Shown here in pieces: positions 19,634 through 29,199 of a stretch of 37,913 nt of DNA. Positions within the stretch are counted from its first letter, which is position 1, and every line of letters begins with the position of its first letter. The notes under the pieces were generated by a model. That model was given only the letters and a program-made list of their open reading frames with translations, made no database searches and had not been told where the DNA came from. Where the stretch lies: NCBI GenBank assembly GCA_033853925.1, contig JAWOLC010000181.1, positions 1 through 37,913 on the forward strand. The letters run 5' to 3'. Origin of the DNA: JANXPZ01 sp033853925 (lineage in GTDB: Bacteria > Eisenbacteria > RBG-16-71-46). A program made the translations under genes and the position numbers.

Positions 19634-22243
19634 CTATCGCTGCAAGGTTGACGCGGCGGTCGACCGGCGCCCGGCCCGCCCGGCCGGCTGCGGCGCGGGA
19701 CGCTGGAGCTGCCGCTGGATCGGCGTCGGCCGCAGAGCCGGACGCTGCACCTGCGGCTGGACCGGCGTGCCCGCCGACCGGCCGTAGGCCGGCCGCGCCT
19801 GCGTGACCAGGGACGTCGGGGCCCTCTGCATGCCCCAGAGGTTGTGCAGGACCACGTCGACGATCGCGATGCAGTCGCTCTTCGTCCAGTGCCAGACGTC
19901 GAACCCCGTGAAGACCATTCCCAGCGGATCGGGCAGCTCGGAGCCGTGATACCAGGTCATGCAGGGGTTCACGCCCTCGCCGAGCCGGGGGACGTTCATG
20001 CCGCCGACCGCCCCGTAGGCGAGGTAGAGCGTGTCCAGGGTCGAGACCTCGGTCGGATTGTTCGGATCGCCCCTCTCCTCGAGGATCCAGTTGGGCTGAC
20101 AGAGGAACTCGAGATCGATGCCGCCGGCGTACTGCGGCGAATTCAGGTAGAAGAGCGACGGGACCGACCGGTTCGGCCAGATCGGGTCCGTCGTGGTCGC
20201 CTTGGGATGCAGGCTCGTGGGCAGGCCGAGGAAGCGCGCATCCCGCAGCGGCTCGCCCAGCCAGTCGCCCTTGGGAGGCGGATAGGGCGCGTCCGGGTCC
20301 TTCTGATCGAGGCGATGGACCTTGAACCGGATCCCCTGGATGACGCGGAAGGCCGACTGCCAGTGGGCGATGTCGAACATGAACCGCCCCGGCCGCAGGT
20401 CCTTGAAGGCGTCCACCCAGGAGTAGGTGCGGACCGGCTGATCGTTCGCCGGATTGTTCCAGCCGATGGGGATGTTGCCCGTGTTCTGCGTGCCCTGACC
20501 GAAGGCCCCGCCCACCGCCCAGAGCAGGCCGCCCTGCTGCACCCAGGTCGAGAGCATGTTCTGCCGGTTCGGCGAGCTCATGTAGCGCAGCGTGGTCATG
20601 GGCTGGCTCATCGACATGACGTTGTCGAACTCCTGCGAGCCCACGTTGCTGCTGATCCAGATGACGTGGCTGTAGTGGCTCAGGGTGTCGAGCGAGATCC
20701 ACTTCGTCGGGTTCTCGACGTGCTTGCGGGTCCCGATCGTGTCGTACGCGTAACCCTGGAAGATCCCGGGCACGCTCTTCCCCTGGTAGTAGGGCCAGTT
20801 GTTCGGCGTCATCTTCCAGCGAACGCCGCCCACCGCGAAGAGGAACGTGTCCAGCTCCGCGGCCGTCGGCCAGTACCCGATCGGGGCGCCGACGCTGTCG
20901 GCGGGGAAGTTGGCCGGGTGCTGGTCCACGTTGAGCCGCCAGTCCTTCACGATGAGCAGGGGCTTCTGGGTCTCCGGACGGAAGGGGATGACCATGAACT
21001 GGACCCAACCCAGGCTCCGGAGGTTGTTCACGTCCTCCGCCTCGACGTAGAAGTTGTGCAGCTCCGGCAGGGACGGATCCAGCGGATTCTGCCCGCTGAA
21101 CGGCCCGATCGTCGCCGTCGTCACGTTCGCGGACCAGGCGCTCCAGTGCGACCAGTCGCTCTGGTCCGCCCGCGCCGTCTCGTCGTCGAGATCCACGAGG
21201 TCCATCACCCAGCGATACCGCTTGACGATCGAGCCCGGCGGCGGCGACGCCTCCCAGTTGAAGGTGACGGGCACGTTGGCCGGCACCTCGAGCGGGATCG
21301 CCCAGCTCGGGTCCATGTTCGTGGGAATGCCGCCGCTCTTGTAGGTATAGAAGAAGAAGCTGTTGTACATCGTGATGATCGGACCGTGGAAGCCGGCGAG
21401 CGTCACGTTGAGGACCAGCATGTTCGAGAAGCGGGAGAAGATCGGCGAATAGGCTCCGGAGCGGCCGATGGCCACGATCACGAAGAGGTACTCGGCGCCG
21501 GGATTCTGGTTGGTGTACTGCACCGAGGTCGTGTCGCCCCCGCACGAGTCCCAACCCGCGAAGGCCGGAGCGACCGCCGCCCGCATGGAATCGGGGTGCG
21601 TCACCCAGATGGGAGGCACGGAGGCCAGCGAGTACAGCTTGTACTTGTACTTGATGGGCTTCTCGAAGAGGAACCCGTTGGCGTCGATGTAGTCCTTCCC
21701 CGTCCAGGTGATCTGGAAGGCCGGCGTCACCTGGGGGTTGATCAGCGTGCTCGGGACGGGGGAGACGATCTGCACCTCGGGTGCGACGCCGAACGAGAAG
21801 AAGGCGCGCGCGATGGGCTCCGAGACCGCCCCCTGGTTGTCCACCGCCCGGATCACGAAGACGTGGAAGTCCCGGGTCAGGGACGGCCCCTTCTGGTCCT
21901 CCGAGACGACCGGGTCGGGCTTGCTGGCGGGGAACTGGATGATCTGCTCGTACTTCGTGGTCGTCACCCACGCCGTGTCGGCGCCCGCGTCCGGCGGATC
22001 CACCGCGTACTGGAAGCTCACGACCCGCCCGTCGGGGTCGTAGCCCGTCCAGTTCATCTTGTAGATGTAGAAGTCCGCATGGGTCGAATCCGAGTCGGGC
22101 GGCCGGATCGGCGCCCAGGTGAGGCGCACGATGGGGCGCATGTTCGGCAGGAAGGTGCCCCCGATCTTGTGGCTGCAGCCGGACGCGCCCAAGCCCGTGG
22201 CGACCGCCAGGGCGATCGCCCAGATGGCGACATAGGGCCTCAT
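19634..22243 (-). CDS. Large Ig-like lipoprotein with GATase/ThuA-like region and basic tail
   Basis: This is an 869-residue protein. ATG 22243 is chosen because AGGAGA precedes it and a lipoprotein signal follows (ASG-C23); the longer frame from 22453 overlaps the upstream gene. Residues ~40-330 hold Ig-like modules with the phrases WTGYDPDGRVVSFQYAV, FVIRAVDNQGAVS and KYKYKLYS. These match phrases in the preceding gene, so the two are paralogues. Residues ~520-600 contain an alternating hydrophobic stretch (HVIWISSNVGS, then QQGGLLWAVGGAFG), similar to the non-catalytic GATase1/ThuA-like fold. The last ~60 residues are Pro/Gln/Arg-rich and basic, probably disordered and possibly able to bind an anionic polymer. 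It is second of three operon genes. Function unknown. Confidence 0.85.
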   Translation of the reverse strand: MRPYVAIWAIALAVATGLGASGCSHKIGGTFLPNMRPIVRLTWAPIRPPDSDSTHADFYIYKMNWTGYDPDGRVVSFQYAVDPPDAGADTAWVTTTKYEQIIQFPASKPDPVVSEDQKGPSLTRDFHVFVIRAVDNQGAVSEPIARAFFSFGVAPEVQIVSPVPSTLINPQVTPAFQITWTGKDYIDANGFLFEKPIKYKYKLYSLASVPPIWVTHPDSMRAAVAPAFAGWDSCGGDTTSVQYTNQNPGAEYLFVIVAIGRSGAYSPIFSRFSNMLVLNVTLAGFHGPIITMYNSFFFYTYKSGGIPTNMDPSWAIPLEVPANVPVTFNWEASPPPGSIVKRYRWVMDLVDLDDETARADQSDWSHWSAWSANVTTATIGPFSGQNPLDPSLPELHNFYVEAEDVNNLRSLGWVQFMVIPFRPETQKPLLIVKDWRLNVDQHPANFPADSVGAPIGYWPTAAELDTFLFAVGGVRWKMTPNNWPYYQGKSVPGIFQGYAYDTIGTRKHVENPTKWISLDTLSHYSHVIWISSNVGSQEFDNVMSMSQPMTTLRYMSSPNRQNMLSTWVQQGGLLWAVGGAFGQGTQNTGNIPIGWNNPANDQPVRTYSWVDAFKDLRPGRFMFDIAHWQSAFRVIQGIRFKVHRLDQKDPDAPYPPPKGDWLGEPLRDARFLGLPTSLHPKATTTDPIWPNRSVPSLFYLNSPQYAGGIDLEFLCQPNWILEERGDPNNPTEVSTLDTLYLAYGAVGGMNVPRLGEGVNPCMTWYHGSELPDPLGMVFTGFDVWHWTKSDCIAIVDVVLHNLWGMQRAPTSLVTQARPAYGRSAGTPVQPQVQRPALRPTPIQRQLQRPAPQPAGRAGRRSTAASTLQR

Positions 22244-22317
22244 GTTCGATCTCTCCTGCCCGACGAATCGGGCCCCGGTCGGGCTCTCCATCGGCTGGCT
22301 ACGCCCCTCTTCTCGTC

Positions 22318-24537
22318 TCATGGACATGTGGGCGGCCGCTTGAAGTAGAAGTGGATGTAGTTGTCCGGATTCAGGGCGGCTCCCGGTGGCGGGTCGCGTC
22401 CGTCGACGCAGCGGCCCTGCCCGAAGGACGTCTCGCAGTCGAAGCAGTCGCACAGCTGGATGCTGGCGTACATGTCGCCGCTCGCGAACGGGTTCTTCAC
22501 CTGGTTCGCGAAGAGAGTGAGCTCCGTCTTCATCCCGCCGACCTGGACGTACTGGCTGCCGTTCGTGTGCACGTACGTCCAGGCCGTGTCGTTGCCCGCC
22601 AGGTTCTTCCCGTAGAGCGTGATCTTGTAGCGGAAGGGAGGAGAATCCGGATTCGTCGGGCCGCCCGGCTTCGGGCTGGCGACCGTGGGATCCAGCGGGT
22701 CGAAGTCCATGGCGATCAGCCGGAAGTTCCAGGAGCAGCTTCCCGGCACGTCCGGGAACGTGTCGATGGCCGCCGGATAGCCGGTCGGCCGCGGGTTCGG
22801 CCGGAACACGTCCGGGGCGGGATTGTTGGTCACCAGAGCCGGAGCCTTGTCCACGTAGAAGGTCAGCACCTTCCGCCGCAGATCCGGATCGGCCCCGGGA
22901 TTGTCGGCCACGGAGATGATGTCGGAGACGGAGAGGTCCTGCCCGCCGTCGGCGTCCTGGGCCCGGACCAGCGCGTAGGCCTTGCCCGCCTTCACGGCCT
23001 TGGCGTAGAAGCCGAGGCAGGGGCTGCGCACGGAGGAGCCGGGCAGGTAGTTCGGATAGACGGGGCTCCAGGCCGGGCTGCTGGGGAGCCCGACCGGCGT
23101 CAGCCGCGTGACGATGAGGGCGCGGAAGCCGACCGGCGAGCCCATGCGGCCCGCGTTCTGGATGACCTCACCCGTCAGCGTCGGCTTCGCGGGACAGAGC
23201 GAGTCGGATCCCGGAGCCGAGGCGATGATGGGATCGGTCGTGTCGGCCGGGACCCGGTAGTCCGAGTCCTTGTCGTAGCCGCCGTTCCAGAGCACCACGA
23301 AGGAGTTCGCGTGCACCGTGTCGCCCTCGGAGCGGGCGTAGATGCGGTTCTTGTAGATCTCGTAGAACGTCTTCATCCAGTGCGTCTTGTCGCGCGTCTG
23401 GCCCGCGTTCGGCGGGTAGCGCTTCGAGGGCCGGTACAGGATCGAGTCCGGGGTCCCGAAGGTGCCGCCGAAGGAGCCGCGCGGGAGCGAGCCCGGGCTC
23501 TGCCCGGGGACCAGGCTCAGGTAGGGCGCCGTGCAGTCGTCGTCGCCGGGCCAGTGGTTGACATCGAAGGCGCGCGCGCGCTGGCCGTTGCTCGTCATCT
23601 CGCCGTCGCTCGACAGCGGGAACTGCGCCGGGTCGGGTCCCGCCCACCACGTGTCGGGGAGCAGGTTCACGAAGAAGTTGCGCGTCGCCTCGCCGGCGCC
23701 GTTCGCCTGATCGATCGCCCGCAGCGTGAACAGCTTCGCGCCCGGGGTCACCGGCGTCGTCGTCCCGTACGTGACCGACGTCACGTTCGCGTCGACCGTG
23801 ATGAAGGCGGGCTCCTCGAGCTTGTACTTGTACTTCGTGATCGACACGCTCGGCATCGAGACTTCGCCGTGCCAGGCGAAGGTCAGCTCGCTGCCGACGG
23901 GGACGTGCTCCGAGGGAACCTCGCCCTGCCGCAGGGGCTGGGTCATGTTCCAGGTGCTGCGGTGAGGGATGGGGTTGCCGAAGGCGTCGAGCTCGACCGT
24001 GTCCCCCACGGCGAACGCCTGATCGAAGACCGGCATCGGCGGGAACCTGTCGATGGCCGCGAACAGGAAGCGCGCGGGCGTGGGATCCTGCTTGCCCTGG
24101 TTGTCCACGGCGTAGATGTAGAAGACGTGCAGCCGGTCCGTGGTCAGCTCGTCCACCGTGAAGATGAAGGTGGAGTCGGTCTTGGTCGTGAAGTGGTAGT
24201 CCGACGGCTTGGGGGACGGAAGCGGCGGAAGTCCGAAGCCGGGAACACCCACCGTGGACGTTTCCACCACCGCGAAGTAGAAGCCTGCGATCGACCCGTC
24301 CTTGTCCGAGCCCGCCCAGTAGAGGTGGAAGCGGACAGGGATCATGGTGACGGGGGGATTCGGGACGACCACCCCGCCCGGGCCCTTGACGGTCAACGTG
24401 TCCATCGGCGCTGCCGAGATCCACGTCTCCGGGGGCTCGTTCTTGTCGATGTTTGGGGTCAGGGGCTTGCGACAGCCCCATCCGGCGGCCAAGGACAACG
24501 CCAAAAGGCACAAAACGACCCGAGCACCCAAGCGCAT
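22318..24537 (-). CDS. Large Ig-like lipoprotein, first gene of operon
   Basis: This is a 739-residue protein starting at ATG 24537, with a GGGGGG stretch about 5 bases upstream. The signal peptide ends GWG-C22; the Trp at -2 makes the lipobox atypical. A NEPPETWISAAP linker follows, then beta-rich modules with WAGSDKDGSIAGFYFAV, FYIYAVDNQG and KYKYKLEE, each mirrored in the next gene. The C-terminal third is Pro/Asp-rich with two Cys clusters (CDCFDC) and ends without a sorting domain. No enzyme motif is visible. The architecture suggests an outer-surface, lipid-anchored beta-sandwich scaffold. It leads the operon lipoprotein - lipoprotein - propeller, 74 bases before its paralogue. Confidence 0.85.
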   Translation of the reverse strand: MRLGARVVLCLLALSLAAGWGCRKPLTPNIDKNEPPETWISAAPMDTLTVKGPGGVVVPNPPVTMIPVRFHLYWAGSDKDGSIAGFYFAVVETSTVGVPGFGLPPLPSPKPSDYHFTTKTDSTFIFTVDELTTDRLHVFYIYAVDNQGKQDPTPARFLFAAIDRFPPMPVFDQAFAVGDTVELDAFGNPIPHRSTWNMTQPLRQGEVPSEHVPVGSELTFAWHGEVSMPSVSITKYKYKLEEPAFITVDANVTSVTYGTTTPVTPGAKLFTLRAIDQANGAGEATRNFFVNLLPDTWWAGPDPAQFPLSSDGEMTSNGQRARAFDVNHWPGDDDCTAPYLSLVPGQSPGSLPRGSFGGTFGTPDSILYRPSKRYPPNAGQTRDKTHWMKTFYEIYKNRIYARSEGDTVHANSFVVLWNGGYDKDSDYRVPADTTDPIIASAPGSDSLCPAKPTLTGEVIQNAGRMGSPVGFRALIVTRLTPVGLPSSPAWSPVYPNYLPGSSVRSPCLGFYAKAVKAGKAYALVRAQDADGGQDLSVSDIISVADNPGADPDLRRKVLTFYVDKAPALVTNNPAPDVFRPNPRPTGYPAAIDTFPDVPGSCSWNFRLIAMDFDPLDPTVASPKPGGPTNPDSPPFRYKITLYGKNLAGNDTAWTYVHTNGSQYVQVGGMKTELTLFANQVKNPFASGDMYASIQLCDCFDCETSFGQGRCVDGRDPPPGAALNPDNYIHFYFKRPPTCP

Positions 24538-24582
24538 TCGCGCCCCCCAGAACGCCCAGTCATGTGAGAGGGAAGTAACAGC

Positions 24583-24611
24583 AGGCTAACAATCCGTTCG
24601 GAAACCGTCAA
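24583..24611 (-). promoter_or_regulatory. Promoter of the lipoprotein/propeller operon
   Basis: On the minus strand, -35 TTGACG (24611-24606) and -10 TAGCCT (24588-24583) are 17 bases apart. The predicted start near 24576 gives a leader of about 38 bases. The spacer contains GAACGGATTG, a word also found near the starts of other exported-protein genes here. The same -10 (TAGCCT) is used by the candidate promoter of the 1451-residue gene. Confidence 0.6.
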
Positions 24612-24750
24612 GCCAAAACGCGCCGCGGGAGCCCGGCACGGACGAGCCCGATGGCTCCCGCCGCGGCTGGGGCCGCCGGCCGACTCGGCCCCTCGGCCCC
24701 CGCCGGACGGGGCGCCGGGAGGCCTCGCGGGAGCCGAGGGCGGCGGGCGG

Positions 24751-24791
24751 CAGAAGAAACCGGCGGGCGGGGATGGCTCCCCGCCCGCCGG
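24751..24791 (-). terminator. Intrinsic terminator of the 1451-residue gene
   Basis: A perfect 13-bp GC stem (24760-24772 with 24779-24791) with a 6-base loop is followed on the minus strand by TTTCTTCTG (24759-24751). It lies about 50 bases past the stop codon. It is the only hairpin in the window with a clear T-rich tail. Confidence 0.8.
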
Positions 24792-24843
24792 CTCGCTTCC
24801 CGGACGGCCGCCCCGCCCGAAGGGGGCAGCCGCCGGACCTTCC

Positions 24844-27800
24844 TTACCTCAGGACCGTCACCTTCTTGGCATCCACGAAGCGGCTGTTGACGAACTTCAC
24901 CTGGGTGAAGTACACGCCGCGGGACACCCGCTGGCCCTGATCGCTCGTCCCGTCCCACACCAGCGAGTGCTCGCCGGCGTCGAAGTTCCGATTGGCCAGG
25001 GTCTTCACCAGACGGCCCGTCACGTCGTACACCTTGATCTCGACCCGGTCCGCCTTCGCCAGGCCGAAGTGCACCGTCGCCCTTCCACTCAACACCGGGT
25101 TGCCCCAGACGTTGTCGAGGAAGTTGACCGTGCGCGCCGTGTTCTCGGGCACGTCCACCGTGATCGTCGGAATGAACGGGCAGATCGAGCCGAACACGTT
25201 GACGAGCACGTCCATGAAGTACGCCTGCCGGCCGACGCTCGTGTTGCCGAAGCGGGCCCGCAGGTGGATCAGGTCGTACCCGTCGAGCAGGGTGGTGTAC
25301 GGGTGGGTAGCGCTGCTCGGCGCGAAGACCGAAGAGATATACGGTCCGCTCGAGCCGAGGTTCTGGTAGTAGGCCGCGACCGTGGCGCCCGGGATCGCCG
25401 GATTCACCTCGAGGATGTCATTCGTCCAGAGGCAGCCGTTCTGCGCCGCGAACACATGCGCCGGCTTGCCCGCCTGGGAGAAGATCACCGCCGTGGTGGT
25501 CAGATCCGGGTTCGTCATGTCGCTGCCCGACAGGGCGTAGTACGAAGGATCGCGCAGCGTGAGGCCCATGTAGTCGGTCAGCAGAGTCAGATGCGCGCCG
25601 CCGGTACCGTCCTCGCTCTCCGCGAAGCCGTCGCCCATCACCCACAGGCCACGCGGATGCACGTAGTCTGCGTTGTAGCTCAGGAAGTTCTCGAGAATCG
25701 ACACGTCGTCGGCACCCTGGTCGGTGTACGGACCCAGCACCGTCGTGCTCAGATCGCCCGAGAACAGGTAGATCATCTTGTAGTACGTGCGCAGCATCTC
25801 CGGCGTCGGGGCCTGCATCGACTGCTTGCCCGTCGCCAGACCCATGCCGCTCCGGTTCGCCAGACGACCGCCGATGCCGGCGCCGCCCGTGTTGGCCGAC
25901 TCGGCCGCCTTCACCTGATACATATCGAAGGTCGTGCCCGGCTGGCCGCCGTGCTTCCAGATCGAGATGTGGCTGCCCATCGGGGTGGTGGCGTCGTACT
26001 GACCGTTCCCGCCGACGTTCTCGTTCGTGTAGTCGTGCGTCCCGTCCGTGGCGATGTACCCACCCTGGCAATACCAGCCGTTGTGGGAGCCGAAGTGCGA
26101 CGCGGCCGTCATGCCGATCGAGTCGCCCAGGCTGATGAACGCGCGCTCATCGCCGCGCCGGTCGTTGTAGTCGAGCGCCAGCAGGCAGGCCGAGCCGAGG
26201 CCGCCGTACGCCGCATCCTTCCAGCGATCCGGCAGCACGCCGAAGCCCTGCCAACGGTGCGCGTCGAAGTTCGGGCCTTCCAGGTTCTGCGGGAAGATCC
26301 GGCTCGTGTCAGGCGTCATCACGAACATGGTCGGCGTCGTGTAGTTCGACAGGCGGAAGAAGTACTCGACGTGCGAACCGGCCGTGAGGATGCCGTCGGG
26401 GATGATCTTGGTGAATTCCTTCGTCTGCTGATTGCCGTCGAAGCCAGCCCGCGTCGCGAGCTCGGGAACCAGCAACCACGCCGGGACCGAGCTGCAGGTG
26501 ATGTTGCCGCTGGTCAGCGGAGCCGTCGACGACGTGTCGATCAGGAAGCACTTGTTCTTTGTGATGCCCAGCGTGGCGAACTTGGGATCCAGCTCGTGAT
26601 ACGTGCTGATCCAGCGGTTCGCCTGCAGGTTGCTGATGTTGTTGGCCCGACCGTTGACGGGGAACAGGTTGCGCTGAGCCGTGTCGCACCGAGCGCTGTT
26701 CCATACGTCCGGGCTCCAGGTGTTGCCGGAGTGGCCCGGCGAGGAGCCGAACGTCCCGTTGCTGGCCAGGTACTGGCCCCAGAACGAGGCGTCGCCCGCC
26801 GTCGCCTGCACCGGGCTGGTGGGCACCTGCCGCAGACCGCTCGCGACGTTGCCCGCCTGCACGTAGTTGCCCGGTCCCGGCTTGATGCGGAACACCATGT
26901 CGACCCGATAGTTGTCGGTGCCGGTGTGGGTGGCGACGATGAAGATGCTGTCCCCGGGGATATTGAAGCGCAGCGAGCTGCCCGCCGTCTGGGCGTTGTT
27001 GATGCCCGTCTGGACCAGGGCGGCCGCCGTGTCGAACGCCGCCGTGCCGGGCAGGCCGGCCGTCTCGTTCGCCGGGAACGCGTCGTTGTACCACTGCCAG
27101 ATGTCGACAGCCATCTTGTCGGCCGACCCGATCTTGTCGGGCGGGAAGCCCATCGTGATGTTGTCGTAGTAGTGTCCGCCAGTCGGCGAGCAGCCCGTGG
27201 TCACCGCGAAGCTGATGCAGCGCTGCTCGCGGCCCATGAAGACGCGGATCGAGTCCGGGATACCGCTCGGATTCGAGGTCTTAACCAGACCGTCGCCCTT
27301 CATGTACTCGTAGTCCCACGCGCAGATGACCGTCGGCTGATAGAGCACGTACGTCGGCCGCCAGATGTCGCCCCACACGACGGAGCCGTTGCTCTGGGTC
27401 GAGGGGAAATTCTCGAGGCCCCAGAGCCAGACGTTGCCGGTGGAGAACAGGTCGAAGATGCCCATGTAGCAGTCGTACCACAGGATCCAGTCGTCCGTGG
27501 TGTTGGCGTGCGCAGCGTCCAGACCGCAGTCGTTGGTTCCCGTGGGCGGGGTCACGAGGTTGATCGAGGGGCTGATCATGCCCTGCCGGGTCTCCTTGTA
27601 GGCCGTGCCCAGCGGTCCACCAGCCGCCTCGTTCAGGTCGTGATCACCCGTCGACACCACCACGTTCTCGATGTTGCAGTTCCGCAGCCGCGAGGACGGA
27701 GGTCCGCAGACGTCGTCGTACGCGAGCTGCGAGTAGATGTTGCCGCCGCCGATGTCGCCACCGGCGAGAGGATGCGTGTGCGAGTAGATCTTGGGCGTCT

Positions 27801-29199
27801 TGCCCGTGGCGTGGAACTTGTGGAGCGCGTAGCCTTCCCCGACCGCGGGACCCGGGCTCGCGTTGTCCGGGCCCTCGACCGTGTTGTCGATGGCTCCGAG
27901 CGTCTCGAAGTCCTCGGTCACGTGCGGCGACACGCCCGTGCCGTTCAGATCCACGTCGTCGATGATCGCGGCACCGCGTCCCAGACCCTGGAAGCCGCCG
28001 GAGCCGGTCTCGTCGGAGAAGTCCTTGTTCGTCTTGACGCGCCACACGACGCGAATCACGCCACCGCCGTCCGTGGCCCCCTGCGAGGCCAGCATCGGCT
28101 CGATCTCGGCATTGGGCACCGTGATCGACAGGGCCGTCGTCTTGTGGACGGAGTCCTGACCGAACGTCGTGTAGATCTCCTTGTACGGCGCGTTGATCTT
28201 CAGCACTTCAGAGAACCAGCGCCGCTTGAGATCGAAGATCGTGCGGTCCACCGCGTCGGAGTAGCGGGTGTTCGTCGGGTCCGTCGGCACGCCCACGTAC
28301 ACCATGAACGAGTCGATCGGGCCGGTGTTGCTCTGCCCCGACGCGCTGACGAAGTTCCCCGCGACGATGTTCAGGGGGTCCTGGTCGAACCAGCCGGTCG
28401 CGGTGTTGATCGCGTTGTCCAGCGACGTGCTCATGTAGGTCGCGTACTTGAACTGGACGGTCAGGTCCCCGCCGGTCGCGATGCGCACGTCCCGGTAGAG
28501 CATCTGATCCCACTGGTTGCAGTAGCCCGGGAAGTTCTTCTGCGTCAGGTGCAGACCGTCGAACTGCGAGCCCTGGAGGGCCGCCCCGTTGATCGGGTTG
28601 CCCGTTCCACCCCGCGCCACGTCGTCGATGTACGAGGGGTCGTCCTCGGAGCGCAGGCCGCACCACGCCGACTTCGTGCCGGCGAGCGCCGCCCACTTGG
28701 GCGTCGCAGCCGCGTTGGCCGCGTCGGCCTGACCGGCCAGCGCGTCCACGTGCCACGCGCTCACGACACCGTACGCGTGACCCTGCACCGGCCCGGCGCA
28801 GATCCGGTTGCCGTAATCCAACGCCATCCACGGACGCTGATCGTCCGGGATCGATCCCGAGGTGCGGTTGTTCCACCAGGTCACCGGGATCCAGCCCTGC
28901 AGCGAGTCGGGCTGGTCCGCGGCCCACTCGAAGTCCCAGATGCCGAGACGGGTCAGCCCCGGCCGGTTGCCGCCGGGCCCGCCGCCGACGTGGTACACGC
29001 CGTGGCCGCCTGAGGTCACGTGGCCGATCCAGAACGTGTCCGATGCCGCCGAGGTGCCCAGCCGAGACGCCCGAGTGAGCGTCTTCGACACCTTCGGCGA
29101 GAACATCTTCACGCCGTCGTCGGCCTGCGCCAACGCCAGGTTCGTCAGAAGCGCCATTGCCCCCACGAGAAGGGCGAGCGCGACGAACGACTTTCTCAT
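24844..29199 (-). CDS. 1451-residue exported protein of unknown function with sorting domain
   Basis: ATG 29199 is chosen because GGAGGT lies about 7 bases upstream and a signal peptide begins at once (residues 1-24, cleavage after ALA). The body has no family I can name. It is Gly/Asn/Thr/Trp-rich with many aromatic beta-strand patterns. It carries several VDLNGTGVSP/DDVDLN-type acidic turns that could bind calcium, and scattered Cys. A Rossmann-like stretch (YLFSGDLSTTVLG to RGLWVMGDGFAES) before the tail recalls the GATase-like region of the 869-residue lipoprotein. The last ~95 residues are a clear FlgD/type-A-sorting-like domain (KVYDVTGRLVKTL, LVWDGTSDQGQ, GVYFTQVKF, final VLR). GC is visibly lower than in neighbours (38 of 60 bases on one sampled line). 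It is monocistronic, with its own promoter and terminator. It is a likely abundant surface protein; that is inference. Confidence 0.85.
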   Translation of the reverse strand: MRKSFVALALLVGAMALLTNLALAQADDGVKMFSPKVSKTLTRASRLGTSAASDTFWIGHVTSGGHGVYHVGGGPGGNRPGLTRLGIWDFEWAADQPDSLQGWIPVTWWNNRTSGSIPDDQRPWMALDYGNRICAGPVQGHAYGVVSAWHVDALAGQADAANAAATPKWAALAGTKSAWCGLRSEDDPSYIDDVARGGTGNPINGAALQGSQFDGLHLTQKNFPGYCNQWDQMLYRDVRIATGGDLTVQFKYATYMSTSLDNAINTATGWFDQDPLNIVAGNFVSASGQSNTGPIDSFMVYVGVPTDPTNTRYSDAVDRTIFDLKRRWFSEVLKINAPYKEIYTTFGQDSVHKTTALSITVPNAEIEPMLASQGATDGGGVIRVVWRVKTNKDFSDETGSGGFQGLGRGAAIIDDVDLNGTGVSPHVTEDFETLGAIDNTVEGPDNASPGPAVGEGYALHKFHATGKTPKIYSHTHPLAGGDIGGGNIYSQLAYDDVCGPPSSRLRNCNIENVVVSTGDHDLNEAAGGPLGTAYKETRQGMISPSINLVTPPTGTNDCGLDAAHANTTDDWILWYDCYMGIFDLFSTGNVWLWGLENFPSTQSNGSVVWGDIWRPTYVLYQPTVICAWDYEYMKGDGLVKTSNPSGIPDSIRVFMGREQRCISFAVTTGCSPTGGHYYDNITMGFPPDKIGSADKMAVDIWQWYNDAFPANETAGLPGTAAFDTAAALVQTGINNAQTAGSSLRFNIPGDSIFIVATHTGTDNYRVDMVFRIKPGPGNYVQAGNVASGLRQVPTSPVQATAGDASFWGQYLASNGTFGSSPGHSGNTWSPDVWNSARCDTAQRNLFPVNGRANNISNLQANRWISTYHELDPKFATLGITKNKCFLIDTSSTAPLTSGNITCSSVPAWLLVPELATRAGFDGNQQTKEFTKIIPDGILTAGSHVEYFFRLSNYTTPTMFVMTPDTSRIFPQNLEGPNFDAHRWQGFGVLPDRWKDAAYGGLGSACLLALDYNDRRGDERAFISLGDSIGMTAASHFGSHNGWYCQGGYIATDGTHDYTNENVGGNGQYDATTPMGSHISIWKHGGQPGTTFDMYQVKAAESANTGGAGIGGRLANRSGMGLATGKQSMQAPTPEMLRTYYKMIYLFSGDLSTTVLGPYTDQGADDVSILENFLSYNADYVHPRGLWVMGDGFAESEDGTGGAHLTLLTDYMGLTLRDPSYYALSGSDMTNPDLTTTAVIFSQAGKPAHVFAAQNGCLWTNDILEVNPAIPGATVAAYYQNLGSSGPYISSVFAPSSATHPYTTLLDGYDLIHLRARFGNTSVGRQAYFMDVLVNVFGSICPFIPTITVDVPENTARTVNFLDNVWGNPVLSGRATVHFGLAKADRVEIKVYDVTGRLVKTLANRNFDAGEHSLVWDGTSDQGQRVSRGVYFTQVKFVNSRFVDAKKVTVLR

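Larger units (their letters stand above)
24538..24843. other. Intergenic region with promoter and terminator
   Basis: Of these 306 bases, the part next to 24537 holds the operon promoter and one copy of the word CAATCCGTTC. The part next to 24844 holds the intrinsic terminator of the 1451-residue gene. Between them, at about 24622-24667, is a further imperfect GC hairpin with a three-base bulge. No gene is seen. Confidence 0.7.

Noticed and set aside
24967..29013. A 1348-codon open frame antisense to the large exported protein
   Set aside because: Its translation is low-complexity, dominated by Arg, His, Val and Ala, with no domain or signal. It mirrors codon bias in high-GC DNA. The minus-strand gene has a signal peptide, ribosome site, sorting domain and terminator.
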